54,297 nucleotides of DNA from JAJYTL01 sp046705265. GTDB taxonomy: Bacteria; Pseudomonadota; Alphaproteobacteria; Ferrovibrionales; Ferrovibrionaceae. The position numbers and the translations under genes are program-made. The notes below the pieces were generated by a model. It ran no database searches, was not told where the DNA came from, and saw only the letters and a program-made list of their open reading frames with translations. Of this stretch, positions 34,292 to 43,884 are shown piece after piece. The stretch covers positions 1 through 54,297 of the forward strand of contig JBJKQL010000014.1 of the NCBI GenBank assembly GCA_046705265.1, written 5' to 3'. Positions within the stretch are counted from its first letter, which is position 1, and every line of letters starts with the position of its first letter.

Positions 34292-34804
34292 TCAGATATC
34301 TTTCGAATTCTGCACCTGCCACCGCGCAAGGCGCCGCTTTTCATCGGTGGTCAGGGGCTTCGGCGCGATCTCGTTCGCGCTGCGGCGCAGCCCCCGGAAA
34401 TAGAACCCGATGCCGACAAGCGCAAGCCCGAGAAATCCGGCTGGCGCCAGCCACAGCGCGTAGGTACTGAGTTCAAAACGAGGCTTCAGCAGAATCCATT
34501 GTCCATAGCGGGCGACGATATAGTGACGAATCTGCGCGTCGCTGTCGCCGGCGGCCACCATCTTGCGGATCAGCTGGCGCAGGTCAGCGGCCAGATCGGC
34601 ATCAGACTGGGCGATCGACTCGTCCTGGCATACGGGGCAGCGCAGATCCTGCATGATCCGCTCGGCGCGGGCTTCCTCGCGCGGATTGGCGAGCCGATGA
34701 TCGGCATAGAACGCAAATGCGGGTACCGCGCGGAAGCCGACCGCCGCCACCACGACGACGAGAGCCAGTGCCAGCATCGCGGCCAAGCCTGGGCGGGGGT
34801 TCAT
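34292..34804 (-). CDS. ccmH: Cytochrome c maturation thioreductase CcmH (CycL)
   Basis: A 170-residue membrane-anchored protein that keeps the CXXCH cysteines of apocytochrome reduced. The LRCPVCQ motif has Cys56 and Cys59, the helical bundle has SIAQSDADLAADLRQLI, and a C-terminal helix at about 128-147 anchors it. An N-terminal signal is at 10-25. The start overlaps the ccmG stop as ATGA. Confidence 0.95.
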   Translation of the reverse strand: MNPRPGLAAMLALALVVVVAAVGFRAVPAFAFYADHRLANPREEARAERIMQDLRCPVCQDESIAQSDADLAADLRQLIRKMVAAGDSDAQIRHYIVARYGQWILLKPRFELSTYALWLAPAGFLGLALVGIGFYFRGLRRSANEIAPKPLTTDEKRRLARWQVQNSKDI

Positions 34805-35337
34805 GGCTCGGCCTCGAGCTTATGCACGAGCGGCAAAACCTTCTCGCGCAGGATCGCCACAGTCATTGGCCCAACCACCTTGTAGGCGATTTTTCCGGTT
34901 TTGGTGATGACATAGGTCTCGGGAACGCCGTAAACCCCCCAGTTGATGCCGACGCGCCCGCTTTCGTCCTCGCCGATGCGCTGATAGGGATCGCCGTTTT
35001 CGGCGAGATAGGCAGCGGTGGCCTTCGGCGTGTCCTTATAGGCGATGCCGTAAAGCGGCACTAGGTGACGCTTGGCGAGAGCCATCAGGACGGGGTGCTC
35101 CTCGCGACAGGAGACGCACCACGAGGCAAAGATATTGACCAGAACCACTTTGCCATCCTTCAGATCAGTCGAGGAAAGCGCCGGACGCACGCCCGGTACC
35201 GGCGGCAGAGCGAAGGTCGGCACCGATCGGCCGATCAATGCCGACGGCAGAAGCCGCATGTTCAACGTCAGCCCGACGCCGAGCGCGACGGCGAGCGCGA
35301 GGAACGCCCCAAGCGGAATGTAGTAGCCGGCGCGCAC
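34801..35337 (-). CDS. ccmG: Thiol:disulfide interchange protein CcmG/DsbE
   Basis: A 178-residue periplasmic thioredoxin-like protein that hands electrons to CcmH. It has an N-terminal anchor (7-25), FASWCVSCREE with Cys74 and Cys77, and the acidic-loop GVYGVPETYVI with the cis-proline. The start is GTG at 35337, directly after the ccmF stop. Overlaps ccmH at its end. Confidence 0.94.
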   Translation of the reverse strand: MRAGYYIPLGAFLALAVALGVGLTLNMRLLPSALIGRSVPTFALPPVPGVRPALSSTDLKDGKVVLVNIFASWCVSCREEHPVLMALAKRHLVPLYGIAYKDTPKATAAYLAENGDPYQRIGEDESGRVGINWGVYGVPETYVITKTGKIAYKVVGPMTVAILREKVLPLVHKLEAEP

Positions 35338-35340
35338 GGT

Positions 35341-37335
35341 TCAGGCGCCCGTCACAATCGAACCGGGCACGGGATACGCCTTCGATTTTCGCGCCGGAGC
35401 CCCGATCCGCAGTCGCCGATCGCTCAGCGAAAGCCCGCCGCCCACCACCATGATCAGGGCGCCGAGCCAGATCCAGGAAATCAGGGGCTTGTGGTAAAGC
35501 CGCACCGCGTAGCCACCGCTGCCATCCGGCGAGCCGATCGCAGCGTAAAGATCGGCGACAAGTGAAGGCCGCAGGGCAACGCGGTTCACCGACATTGGCG
35601 GAATCGAATACTGCCGCACCTCGGGTTTCATGGTGGTAACGTACCGTCCGCCCTCGGTGACGGTGAAGAGACCTTGACGTGCCGTGTAGTTGGGGCCAGG
35701 CACTTCCCTCACGCCTCTCAGGGTGAACTCGTAGGGGCCCACTTTCGCGCTCTGGCCCGGCCGCATGTCGCGAAGCACCGCGCTGTGCCAGGTCAGCGAG
35801 GCCGTGATTCCGAGCACCACAACGCCAAGCCCGGCATGAGCCACCACCATGCCGTAGACCGAGCGCGGCAGATGGCGGGCGCGGCTCCACGACTGGCGCG
35901 GCGAACTGCCGAATAGCCGCAGACGCTCAATCAGCTCAACCACGGAGCCCACGATCAACCAGGCGGCAAGCGCCATGCCCAGAACCGGAAGCCACGAGCC
36001 CCGCGTCACAAAATGCCAAGTCACGAGCGCAATCACCGCCGCGGCCGCGAATGCCGCCTTGAGTCGACTAAGGGCGCCGCCAAGATCGCCACGTTTCCAA
36101 GCCAGCATGGGGCCGATCGCCATCAACGCGATCAGCGGCACCATGATCGGAACAAAAACAGCGTTGAAATAGGGCGGCCCCACTGAAACCATCTGCCCCG
36201 TGAGGCTCGCGAGCAAAAGCGGATAGAGCGTGCCGAGAAGAATCGTGCCGCAGGCGGTGACGAGCAAAAGGTTGTTCAGCACCAGCGCGCCCTCGCGGCT
36301 GATCGGCGCGAACAGGCCGCTGATCTTCAGGCTCGGCGCCCGCAGCGCGTAAAGGCCAAGCGAGCCGCCAATGGTAACGACGAGCAGGATCAGAATAAAG
36401 CTGCCCTGCCGCGGATCCACAGCAAAGGCGTGGACCGAGGTCAGAACACCAGAGCGCACCAAGAAGGTGCCGATCAGGCTGAGCGAAAAGGTGAGGATGG
36501 CAAGCAAGATGGTCCAGCTCTTCAGCGCCTCACGCCGCTCGACCACGATCGCCGAATGCAGGAGCGCGGTGCCGGCGAGCCAGGGCATGAAGGAGGCGTT
36601 CTCCACTGGGTCCCAGAACCACCAGCCGCCCCAGCCGAGAACGTAGTAGGACCAATGCGAGCCGAGCGCGATGCCAAGAGTGAGAAAGCACCAAGCGACA
36701 AGGACCCACGGCCGCACCCAGCGCGCCCAGGCAGGATCGACACGGCCCTCGATCAATGCCGCGATCGCAAAGGAGAAAGCCATGGAAAAGCCGACATACC
36801 CCATGTAGAGCGCCGGCGGGTGGGTCGCGAGACCCGGATCCTGCAACAGCGGATTGAGGCCGTTGCCGTTTGCGGGCGGCGGAAACACACGCACGAACGG
36901 ATTGGAAACAAGCAAGATGAAAAGCAGGAACCCGACCGCGATCCAGGCCTGCACCGAAAGCACCCGGGCGCGCAGCGGCCGCGGCAGATGCCCGCTGAAG
37001 ATCGCGACTGCCCCGCCGTAGATGGCGAGGATCAGGACCCACAGCATCATTGAGCCTTTGTGATTGCCCCAAACGCCGGTGATCTTGTAGAGCAGTGGCC
37101 GCGCCAAGCTTGAATTGTCCGCCACCGTAAGGACCGAGAAATCCGAGACCACGAAAGACCAGGTCAAGGCAAAAAACGCGAGCGCGATGAAGAAGAGCTG
37201 GGCGAGCGCCGCCGGGCGCGCCACCGCCATCCACGCCTCATTGTTCCGCGCCGCTCCAATCACAGGCAGCGTGCCTTGAACGAGCGCCATAACGAAGGCA
37301 AGGATAAGTGCAAATTGGCCGATCTCTGGAATCAT
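35341..37335 (-). CDS. ccmF: Cytochrome c haem lyase subunit CcmF
   Basis: A 664-residue polytopic membrane protein that takes haem from holo-CcmE and attaches it to apocytochrome c. The WWD domain is GWGGWWFWDPVENASFMPW and the other haem-site histidines fall in KGSMMLW and THPPALYMGYV regions. A large periplasmic domain precedes the last helix (about 620-640). ATG at 37335 overlaps the ccmE stop; a GTG upstream (37359) is not needed. Confidence 0.96.
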   Translation of the reverse strand: MIPEIGQFALILAFVMALVQGTLPVIGAARNNEAWMAVARPAALAQLFFIALAFFALTWSFVVSDFSVLTVADNSSLARPLLYKITGVWGNHKGSMMLWVLILAIYGGAVAIFSGHLPRPLRARVLSVQAWIAVGFLLFILLVSNPFVRVFPPPANGNGLNPLLQDPGLATHPPALYMGYVGFSMAFSFAIAALIEGRVDPAWARWVRPWVLVAWCFLTLGIALGSHWSYYVLGWGGWWFWDPVENASFMPWLAGTALLHSAIVVERREALKSWTILLAILTFSLSLIGTFLVRSGVLTSVHAFAVDPRQGSFILILLVVTIGGSLGLYALRAPSLKISGLFAPISREGALVLNNLLLVTACGTILLGTLYPLLLASLTGQMVSVGPPYFNAVFVPIMVPLIALMAIGPMLAWKRGDLGGALSRLKAAFAAAAVIALVTWHFVTRGSWLPVLGMALAAWLIVGSVVELIERLRLFGSSPRQSWSRARHLPRSVYGMVVAHAGLGVVVLGITASLTWHSAVLRDMRPGQSAKVGPYEFTLRGVREVPGPNYTARQGLFTVTEGGRYVTTMKPEVRQYSIPPMSVNRVALRPSLVADLYAAIGSPDGSGGYAVRLYHKPLISWIWLGALIMVVGGGLSLSDRRLRIGAPARKSKAYPVPGSIVTGA

Positions 37336-37775
37336 CTCGGAACTCGCTGCGGATGCCACTCTCCGGCCTTCTTCAAGGCCGCTACCACCTCGGGCGGCAT
37401 GTAGCGGGCATCGTGCTTGGCGAGCACCTGATCGGCGACGAAAACGCCTTTCCGGTTCAGCGCCCCCTGCACGACCACGCCGCCGCCCTGGCGAAACAGA
37501 TTCGGCAAAATGCCGTGGTAATTTACCTTGACCGACGTGCGTTTGTCGGTAACGACGAAGGTGATGTGATCTCCGTCACGGACAATGCTGTGCATGGCAA
37601 CCAACCCGCCGATCCTGACGCGCCGGCCCGGCGGAATGTGATCCTTAATCAGAGCCGTCGGGCCGTAGAAAAAGACGAGATCGCTGCGAAAAGCGGAGAG
37701 CATTAAGGCAGTCGCGATGCCGACCGTTGTCATCCCGGCGAGAACGATGTAAAGCCGCCGACGTTTACGCGTCAT
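37332..37775 (-). CDS. ccmE: Haem chaperone CcmE
   Basis: A 147-residue periplasmic chaperone that binds haem covalently through a histidine. The site is His121 in LAKHDARYMPPE with Tyr125, the HXXXY form. A signal-anchor spans about 8-28 after a basic MTRKRRR start. The ATG at 37775 is used; the longer frame back to 37955 lies inside ccmD. Overlaps ccmD by 11 bp and ccmF by four. Confidence 0.95.
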   Translation of the reverse strand: MTRKRRRLYIVLAGMTTVGIATALMLSAFRSDLVFFYGPTALIKDHIPPGRRVRIGGLVAMHSIVRDGDHITFVVTDKRTSVKVNYHGILPNLFRQGGGVVVQGALNRKGVFVADQVLAKHDARYMPPEVVAALKKAGEWHPQRVPR

Positions 37776-38052
37776 TCCCGACCGATCCTGATTGCGATGC
37801 CAGCGAACCCGCGCTCCGCTGCTCCGCTGCCGCTGCCTGCGCGGCGGAGCTTGCGGCCCGCCGCGCGCGCCGGTCACGGCGCCGATCATCGCTCGCCTCA
37901 AAGGCGCGGAGCTGCCTTTCCGTGCGGCGCAGCCGATAGAGCGACGCCACGACAAGCCCGATCATCACCAAGGCCGCCACCCCATAGGCCGGCCAGACAT
38001 AAACGCCCTCACCGCCCATGGACAAAAACGCATGGAAAGAATGCCACACCAT
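37765..38052 (-). CDS. ccmD: Haem exporter protein CcmD
   Basis: A 95-residue small protein that helps release holo-CcmE from the CcmABC exporter. It has FHAFLSMGGEGVYVWPAYG followed by a single membrane helix (about 17-37) and a charged cytosolic tail. The tail is longer than usual (CcmD is often 50-70 residues) and ends in an Ala/Gln/Ser-rich stretch. ATG at 38052 follows GAAGG by six bases. It is 205 bp after ccmC, a larger gap than elsewhere in the operon. Confidence 0.85.
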   Translation of the reverse strand: MVWHSFHAFLSMGGEGVYVWPAYGVAALVMIGLVVASLYRLRRTERQLRAFEASDDRRRDRRARRAASSAAQAAAAEQRSAGSLASQSGSVGNDA

Positions 38053-38257
38053 CACGTGCCTTCCGTCTGTCCGCCGTCGGTCTTGTCGTCGCCGTGAGGC
38101 CAATCACTGGCGACTCGGCGGCGGCCTTGAACCCTACGGACCGCTCGCGCTCCGGCATTGACCATGATCAAAACCGACCTCGATCGAATCGTCTGCCCGC
38201 CAGCCCTCTTGCTGGTTCTTCAGCAGGCCATGCCCCGCAAGGGTCCAGCCGAAGCCG

Positions 38258-38974
38258 CTAGCCGCGCGTCCGCGCGAGCTGCAAGACCTGGAGCCGACGC
38301 GCCAAAATTTCCGCCCGCACCCGATAGATGAGGACACTGACAAAATATGCTGTAAAGCCGCCCGCCATCAAAAGCAGCGGCCGCAACATCGAAAAGGCGA
38401 TCTTATCGTGCGTGAAGGAGAGGCTCGCACCTTGATGCAGCGTGTTCCACCAATCGACCGAGAACTTGATGATCGGGATGTTAACGAAACCAACCAGAGC
38501 GAGGATCGCCGCCGCGCGTGCCGCGCGGTTGGGATCATCGAAGGCCTCCCACAGAGCCATGTAGCCGAGATAAAGGAAGAAGAGTACCAACACCGAGGTC
38601 AGCCGCGCGTCCCACACCCAATAGGTTCCCCAGGTCGGCCGGCCCCAGAGCGAACCCGAAACCAGGCACACGAACGTAAAACCGGCGCCGATCGGCGCCG
38701 CTGCCTTGGCCGCAATATCGGCAAGCGGGTGGCGCCAGATCAGCCCCACGGCACTTGCCGCAGCGATGAAGGTATAAATGAACAAGGCCATCCATGCAGA
38801 AGGCACATGGACGTACATGATCCGCACCGAATTCTTCTGCAAGTAATCCATCGGCGAATCGTAGAGACCGTAAAAGAGTCCGAGTACGATCAAAATCCCA
38901 GCCGCCGCCGTACTCCAGGGCAAAACCCGGTCGGCGATCTTCAGGGCACGAGTCGGATTGGCAAAGCGATGCAT
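38258..38974 (-). CDS. ccmC: Haem exporter membrane protein CcmC
   Basis: A 238-residue six-helix membrane protein that binds haem and loads CcmE. The tryptophan-rich domain is GRPTWGTYWVWDARLTS, with the haem histidines in YVHVPSAW and the later periplasmic NTLHQG. Length is standard. It lies 93 bp after ccmB on the same strand. Confidence 0.96.
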   Translation of the reverse strand: MHRFANPTRALKIADRVLPWSTAAAGILIVLGLFYGLYDSPMDYLQKNSVRIMYVHVPSAWMALFIYTFIAAASAVGLIWRHPLADIAAKAAAPIGAGFTFVCLVSGSLWGRPTWGTYWVWDARLTSVLVLFFLYLGYMALWEAFDDPNRAARAAAILALVGFVNIPIIKFSVDWWNTLHQGASLSFTHDKIAFSMLRPLLLMAGGFTAYFVSVLIYRVRAEILARRLQVLQLARTRG

Positions 38975-39067
38975 TGCCTTAATCCTTTAGCGCCGGAGTG
39001 TGGCCAAGGCAAGGCATTCGCCGTGCGACGCTTTGCCTCTCGGCTTGCGGCCATCCGCCATCGGGCG

Positions 39068-39733
39068 CTAATCCAGCGCCGCCCGAAGGCCGGCCGCAGC
39101 GGCGAGTGGCGCGAAGCCCAGCGCCGCGACGAAAAATGCCAATAATACCAATAGATAAGATAACACCGGCGTGCCCGCCTCGGCGGCGGAGACCGTGGCG
39201 ACGCCAAAGATCAGAACCGGAATATAGAGCGGCAGCACAAGCAGCGAGAGCAATACGCCGCCGCGTCGGACGCTGACGGTGAGCGCCGCGCCGATCGCGC
39301 CGATAAGGCTCATTACGGCGGTCCCAAGCCCCATCGCGATAAGGAGAACCGGAATCCCGCGAGTCGGCATCTCGAGAAGAAGCGACAAGACCGGCGAGAT
39401 CACGACGAGCGGCAGCCCGGCCGTAAGCCAATGCGAAAGCGTCTTGCCGAGGACGGCAAGCTCAAGCGGCATTGGCGCCAGCGCCACGAGATCGAGCGAG
39501 CCGTCGTCGTAATCGGCTTGGAAGAGGCGGTCGAGCGAAAGAACGGCCGAAAGCAGCGCCGCCGCCCAAAGCACGCCCGGGCCGATGCGCGCGAGGAGCT
39601 TGACCTCGGGCCCAACGCCTAAGGGAAATAGCGTCACCATGATGATGAAGAAGCTGACGGCGAGTGTCGCCGCGCTTCCCTGGCGAAGGGCGAGCTTGAG
39701 GTCATGGCTCACCAATGCCGAAAAGCCCTTCAT
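39068..39733 (-). CDS. ccmB: Haem exporter permease CcmB
   Basis: A 221-residue ABC-2-type membrane subunit with six predicted helices. Family blocks are DRLFQADYDDGSLDLVALAP, GKTLSHWLTAGLPLV and LPLYIPVLIFG. It forms the CcmAB transporter whose ATP use frees holo-CcmE from CcmC. The ATG overlaps the ccmA stop as ATGA. Confidence 0.95.
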   Translation of the reverse strand: MKGFSALVSHDLKLALRQGSAATLAVSFFIIMVTLFPLGVGPEVKLLARIGPGVLWAAALLSAVLSLDRLFQADYDDGSLDLVALAPMPLELAVLGKTLSHWLTAGLPLVVISPVLSLLLEMPTRGIPVLLIAMGLGTAVMSLIGAIGAALTVSVRRGGVLLSLLVLPLYIPVLIFGVATVSAAEAGTPVLSYLLVLLAFFVAALGFAPLAAAAGLRAALD

Positions 39734-40347
39734 GCCGCACCCGGCGAAAATTTGAGAAGAACCGGGTTTTTCAGCCCGAGATCGCCATGCGTGGAAACGA
39801 GGACGATGCCGCCCGATGCACAGTGCTCGGCGATGATCTCGGCAACGACCTTCGCCACCGCCCGGTCGAGAGTGCTGGTCGGCTCGTCAAGCAACCAAAG
39901 CTTGGCCGGCTGCAACAGAAGCCGGGCAAGATTGAGCCGCCGGCGCTGTCCGGCGGAAAGAAATCGCGCCGGAACCGGACCAAGATGTCTAATGCCGAGG
40001 CGATCGAGCGCAGGCTGGACGGCATCGCCGCGTCCTCCCCGCAACCGGCCCCAGAAGGCAAGGTTCTCGCGTACCGTCAGCACCGGCTTTACCGGATCGG
40101 CGTGGCCGACATAGACAAGGCGCGAGCGATGCGCGTCAGGATCCTCGGCGATATTCGCGGTATTCCAGGTAAGGTTACCAGCAGCCGGACGGAGAAGCCC
40201 AGCCGCGAGGCGCAGCAGACTCGACTTGCCGCTGCCATTCGGCCCTTCGATCTGCAAGGCGACGCCGGGCGCGGCGCTAAAGGACAGATTGTCGAATACC
40301 TGCCGATAGCCCCGGACGCAAACCAATCCCTCGGCAGCGAAGGTCAT
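39730..40347 (-). CDS. ccmA: Haem exporter ATP-binding protein CcmA
   Basis: A 205-residue ABC ATPase. Walker A is GPNGSGKSS, the signature motif reads LSAGQRRRLNLARLL, and Walker B is LWLLDEPTSTLD. It is the first gene of the nine-gene ccm operon. The upstream 50 bp to the RraA-like gene is short, so the operon could share that gene's promoter. Confidence 0.95.
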   Translation of the reverse strand: MTFAAEGLVCVRGYRQVFDNLSFSAAPGVALQIEGPNGSGKSSLLRLAAGLLRPAAGNLTWNTANIAEDPDAHRSRLVYVGHADPVKPVLTVRENLAFWGRLRGGRGDAVQPALDRLGIRHLGPVPARFLSAGQRRRLNLARLLLQPAKLWLLDEPTSTLDRAVAKVVAEIIAEHCASGGIVLVSTHGDLGLKNPVLLKFSPGAA

Positions 40348-40396
40348 GCGTCCCCCCTGTGCCTCCGGCTTTCAACCGGGCGCCGCCGAGGCAAGG

Positions 40397-41059
40397 TCAA
40401 TCCAGCCATTCCGGATCGGACATCCGATTGAGCTCGACAGTCGTCTTGCCGCTTTCGATCGCTGCCACCGTCAGCGTCTCGCGTTCCATCAAGGCGAGCG
40501 CCGCGGCCTTGACGCGGTCGAGGTCGGCGGCCGGAACCACAACGACCCCGTCGTCATCGCCGAGGATGAGGTCGCCGGGGTGCACCGCGACGCCGCCAAC
40601 CGCGACCGGACCGTCGAGCGTGCCACCCCAACCCTTCTGCGGACCGCGCGGCACCACGCCGCGGCAGAAGACGGGAAGCCCGAGCGCCCGAAGCGGCGCG
40701 CTGTCGCGCACCGCGCCATCGACAACGACACCTGCAACTTCTTTTACAATCGCGGCCCGCGCCATCACTTCGCCGAAGACCGCGACGTCGACAACGCCCG
40801 CGGCGTCAATGACAAGCACATCGCCCGGCTGGGCCGTCGCAATCGCGTGGTGAACCATGCCGTTGTCGCCGACCATGGCGGCGACCGTGCGGGCCGGGCC
40901 CGCAAGCCGAGTGCCGATGGCCAGAGGCTTGATCGCGCCGGCCATGCTTTGAGCGCGATTCAGGCAGTCAGAGGCCATGCTGGTCGCAAGCTCGCGCCAC
41001 CACGCAAGATCGGCCGAACTGAGACGCGGGAAGTCCGCGCGGTAGCGCTGGTAAGCCAT
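40397..41059 (-). CDS. RraA-family protein (HMG/CHA aldolase-like)
   Basis: A 220-residue protein of the RraA-like fold shared by the RNase E inhibitor and class II pyruvate aldolases (4-hydroxy-4-methyl-2-oxoglutarate or 4-carboxy-4-hydroxy-2-oxoadipate). The shared signature VVVDGAVRDSAPLRALGLPVF includes the Arg-Asp pair used for metal and substrate binding, and GDLILGDDDGVVVVP follows. RraA proper is about 160 residues, so the longer aldolase-like subgroup is more likely. It lies upstream of ccmA and diverges from shc. No aromatic meta-cleavage genes are near. Confidence 0.78.
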   Translation of the reverse strand: MAYQRYRADFPRLSSADLAWWRELATSMASDCLNRAQSMAGAIKPLAIGTRLAGPARTVAAMVGDNGMVHHAIATAQPGDVLVIDAAGVVDVAVFGEVMARAAIVKEVAGVVVDGAVRDSAPLRALGLPVFCRGVVPRGPQKGWGGTLDGPVAVGGVAVHPGDLILGDDDGVVVVPAADLDRVKAAALALMERETLTVAAIESGKTTVELNRMSDPEWLD

Positions 41060-41264
41060 GTTGCTTCCACTCCTTGTCTTCTAGAATTCCGCCCGGCCGA
41101 AAGCGGCGGGCTGAACTGGGAACCGACCCTACACCGGGAATTTTCGTGGGGGCAAGAACGGCGCGCAACAACCCGACCGCCGCGCCGCTTTCCCGCTTTG
41201 ATTGCTTCGGCGCGGGCAATGGGATAGCCTCCCTCAACCCTGGCATTTATCGGCAGCAGCGAGC

Positions 41265-43214
41265 GTGCAGCCCTCGACGGCCTTCAGCGAGATCGACCCC
41301 TTTCCCGGCCAGTTGGAAGCCGCGATTGGGCGCGCCAGGGACGCACTTGTCACCCTTCAACGGCCAGACGGCCATTGGCTTTTTCCACTCGAGGCCGACG
41401 CGACGATTCCGGCCGAATTTATTCTCCTGCAGCATTATCTCGACGAAATCGATCGCGACGTCGAGGCACGACTTGCGGCCTATTTGCGCCGCCGTCAAGC
41501 GGCGCATGGCGGTTGGCCGCTTTTCTTCGGCGGCGACTTCGACATAAGTGCCACGGTTAAGGCCTATTTTGCCCTCAAAGCCGCCGGCGACCCGCCCGAT
41601 GCGCCACACATGGAACGCGCGCGCAAGGCGATTCTTGCCCGCGGCGGTGCCGCGAAGACCAATGTGTTTACACGCGTGCTGCTCGCCCTTTTTGGCGAGG
41701 TGCCATGGCGCGCGGTGCCGGTGATGCCGGTCGAAATTATGAATTTGCCAAAGTGGTTCCCGTTTCACCTCGACAAGGTTTCCTATTGGTCGCGGACGGT
41801 GATCGTTCCACTTCTCATCCTGATGGCTTTGAAGCCGAAGGCACGGAACCCGCGCGATATCCATATCCGGGAGCTGTTCGTCACGCCGCCCGAGCGTCAA
41901 CGCCGATGGCTCAACCGGCCTGGCCTTTCGCTTTGGGCCCGGGCACTGATCGGATTCGACCACGTGCTCCGGCTTGTCGAACCATTCTTCCCCTCCCGCG
42001 GCCGCAAGCGCGCCATTACCCGCGCCGTGAAATTCGTGCGCGAACGCCTGAACGGCGAGGATGGCCTCGGCGCCATCTATCCAGCCATGGCGAACGTGGT
42101 GATGATGTTTGACGCGCTGCGTGTGCCGAAGGACCATCCGGATGTCGTGACCGCCAAGGCTGCCTTACGCAAGCTCCTGATTCTCGACGGCGAGCATCCC
42201 GGCGAGGGCTATTGCCAGCCTTGTCTGTCGCCGGTGTGGGACACCGCCCTTGTCTGCCACGCGTTGCTCGAGGCCGGCGAGGCCGGCACGCTGGCGGCGA
42301 TTCGCGGCCTCGACTGGCTGATCCAGCGTCAGGTCTGGGACGTGGCCGGCGATTGGCGGGCACGGCGGCCGAAGGTGCGCCCCGGCGGTTGGGCCTTTCA
42401 ATACGCCAACCCCCATTATCCCGATCTGGACGACACCGCCGTCGTGGTCATGGCCTTGCACCGCGCCGACCGTGAGCGCTATGCGGCACCGATCTCGCGC
42501 GCCGTCGAATGGATTCTCGGGCTGCAGAGTGAGAACGGCGGGTTTGCTTCCTTCGATGCCGATAACACGTACTATTACCTGAACGCCATCCCCTTCGCCG
42601 ACCATGGCGCCCTCCTCGATCCGCCAACCGCGGACGTCACCGGCCGTTGCCTCGGCATGCTGGGCCAGCTCAGCTTCGCGCCGGACCATCCAGCGCCGGA
42701 AGCGGCGATCAATTTCCTCCGCCGCGAACAGGAGGCGGACGGCTCCTGGTTCGGCCGTTGGGGCACCAACTATATCTACGGGACCTGGTCGGTACTGGCC
42801 GGCTTGCGCGCCCTCGGCTTCGATCGCAAGACGCCCGAAGTAGCGCGGGCAACGGAATGGCTGGTCGGCCGCCAGCGGGCCGACGGCGGTTGGGGCGAAG
42901 ACGGGCGGAGCTATTGGCCGGGCACGGCACACGGCGACGGCATGACCTCCACGGCATCGCAAACTGCGTGGGCGCTCCTCGCGCTGATGGCGGCCGGGCT
43001 CGACGACCATCCTGCCGTCCGCCGCGGCATCGACTATCTCGTGAGCACGCAGACCGCAGACGGCCTGTGGAGCGAGGAGTTTTATACGGCGGTCGGCTTC
43101 CCTCGGGTCTTCTATCTCCGCTATCACGGCTATCGCGGCTATTTCCCGCTTTGGGCGCTCGCCCGCTACCGTAACCGCAAGGCGAACCCAACCGCGCCCG
43201 TCTTCGGCATCTGA
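41265..43214 (+). CDS. shc: Squalene-hopene cyclase
   Basis: A 649-residue membrane-associated cyclase that folds squalene into hopene and hopanol. The protonating DXDD motif is D387-L-D389-D390-T-A. QW repeats are visible, for example QRPDGHWLF, QEADGSWFG, QRADGGWGE and QTADGLWSE. GTG at 41265 gives the usual N-terminus; a TTG at 41202 also is in frame and neither has a clear ribosome-binding site. Next gene hpnG starts 10 bp after the stop. The name hpnF is also used. Confidence 0.96.
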   Translation: MQPSTAFSEIDPFPGQLEAAIGRARDALVTLQRPDGHWLFPLEADATIPAEFILLQHYLDEIDRDVEARLAAYLRRRQAAHGGWPLFFGGDFDISATVKAYFALKAAGDPPDAPHMERARKAILARGGAAKTNVFTRVLLALFGEVPWRAVPVMPVEIMNLPKWFPFHLDKVSYWSRTVIVPLLILMALKPKARNPRDIHIRELFVTPPERQRRWLNRPGLSLWARALIGFDHVLRLVEPFFPSRGRKRAITRAVKFVRERLNGEDGLGAIYPAMANVVMMFDALRVPKDHPDVVTAKAALRKLLILDGEHPGEGYCQPCLSPVWDTALVCHALLEAGEAGTLAAIRGLDWLIQRQVWDVAGDWRARRPKVRPGGWAFQYANPHYPDLDDTAVVVMALHRADRERYAAPISRAVEWILGLQSENGGFASFDADNTYYYLNAIPFADHGALLDPPTADVTGRCLGMLGQLSFAPDHPAPEAAINFLRREQEADGSWFGRWGTNYIYGTWSVLAGLRALGFDRKTPEVARATEWLVGRQRADGGWGEDGRSYWPGTAHGDGMTSTASQTAWALLALMAAGLDDHPAVRRGIDYLVSTQTADGLWSEEFYTAVGFPRVFYLRYHGYRGYFPLWALARYRNRKANPTAPVFGI

Positions 43215-43224
43215 GATCCTCACG

Positions 43225-43884
43225 ATGACGATCGGCATCGTCACCGGGTTCAAGGCCGAAGCCCGTATCGCGCGCCGCTTCGCGGGCACGCGTGTCACGA
43301 CCGGCGCCATGCCGGAAGCGGCGGCAAAGCGGTTGATCGCGGAAGGCGTGGAAGGGCTCTTGAGCTTTGGTATCGCGGGCGGCCTCAAGCCTGGCCTTGG
43401 TCCCGGCACAATGATCGTCGCGACCGAAGTGATCGACGAAACCGGACGCTTCGAAACCGCCAAGACGTGGCGCGCAGCGCTTATCGCGCGACTGCCCGGA
43501 GCACGGGCCGGCGGTCTTCTCGGCAGCAATCGCGTGGTTGCCACGGCAGCGGATAAAGCCCGGCTCTACGAGCGAAGCGGCGCCCTCGCCCTTGACATGG
43601 AAAGCCATGCGGTGGCCCGCGTCGCAACCACCGCGGGACTCCCTTTCGCGGCGTTGCGCGTCATTGCCGACGACGCCTCGGCAAGCCTGCCGACGGTTGC
43701 CCGCAGCGCGCTTACTGCCCAAGGATCGATCGCGGTAGGCCGGCTGTTGTTTGGACTTTTGCGCCGACCGTCGGACCTGCCGGGACTCTTGCGTCTCGGC
43801 CGTGACAGCGGCACCGCCCTCCGGGCGCTGGCCGCAGGCGGCGCCGCGCTATCGAGCGGAAATCACGGCCTGCTGCGGTTTTAG
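43225..43884 (+). CDS. hpnG: Adenosylhopane nucleosidase HpnG
   Basis: A 219-residue protein of the nucleoside phosphorylase fold that removes adenine from adenosylhopane to give ribosylhopane. GIVTGFKAEARIARRF, SFGIAGGLKPGLGPG and the active-site LDMESHAVARVA segment are visible. It overlaps the convergent hpnH by four bases at their 3' ends. It is the side-chain step after HpnH. Confidence 0.9.
   Translation: MTIGIVTGFKAEARIARRFAGTRVTTGAMPEAAAKRLIAEGVEGLLSFGIAGGLKPGLGPGTMIVATEVIDETGRFETAKTWRAALIARLPGARAGGLLGSNRVVATAADKARLYERSGALALDMESHAVARVATTAGLPFAALRVIADDASASLPTVARSALTAQGSIAVGRLLFGLLRRPSDLPGLLRLGRDSGTALRALAAGGAALSSGNHGLLRF

Noticed and set aside
42165..43544. Open frame opposite shc and hpnG
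   Set aside because: It spans the junction of two real genes on the other strand and has no recognisable domain.
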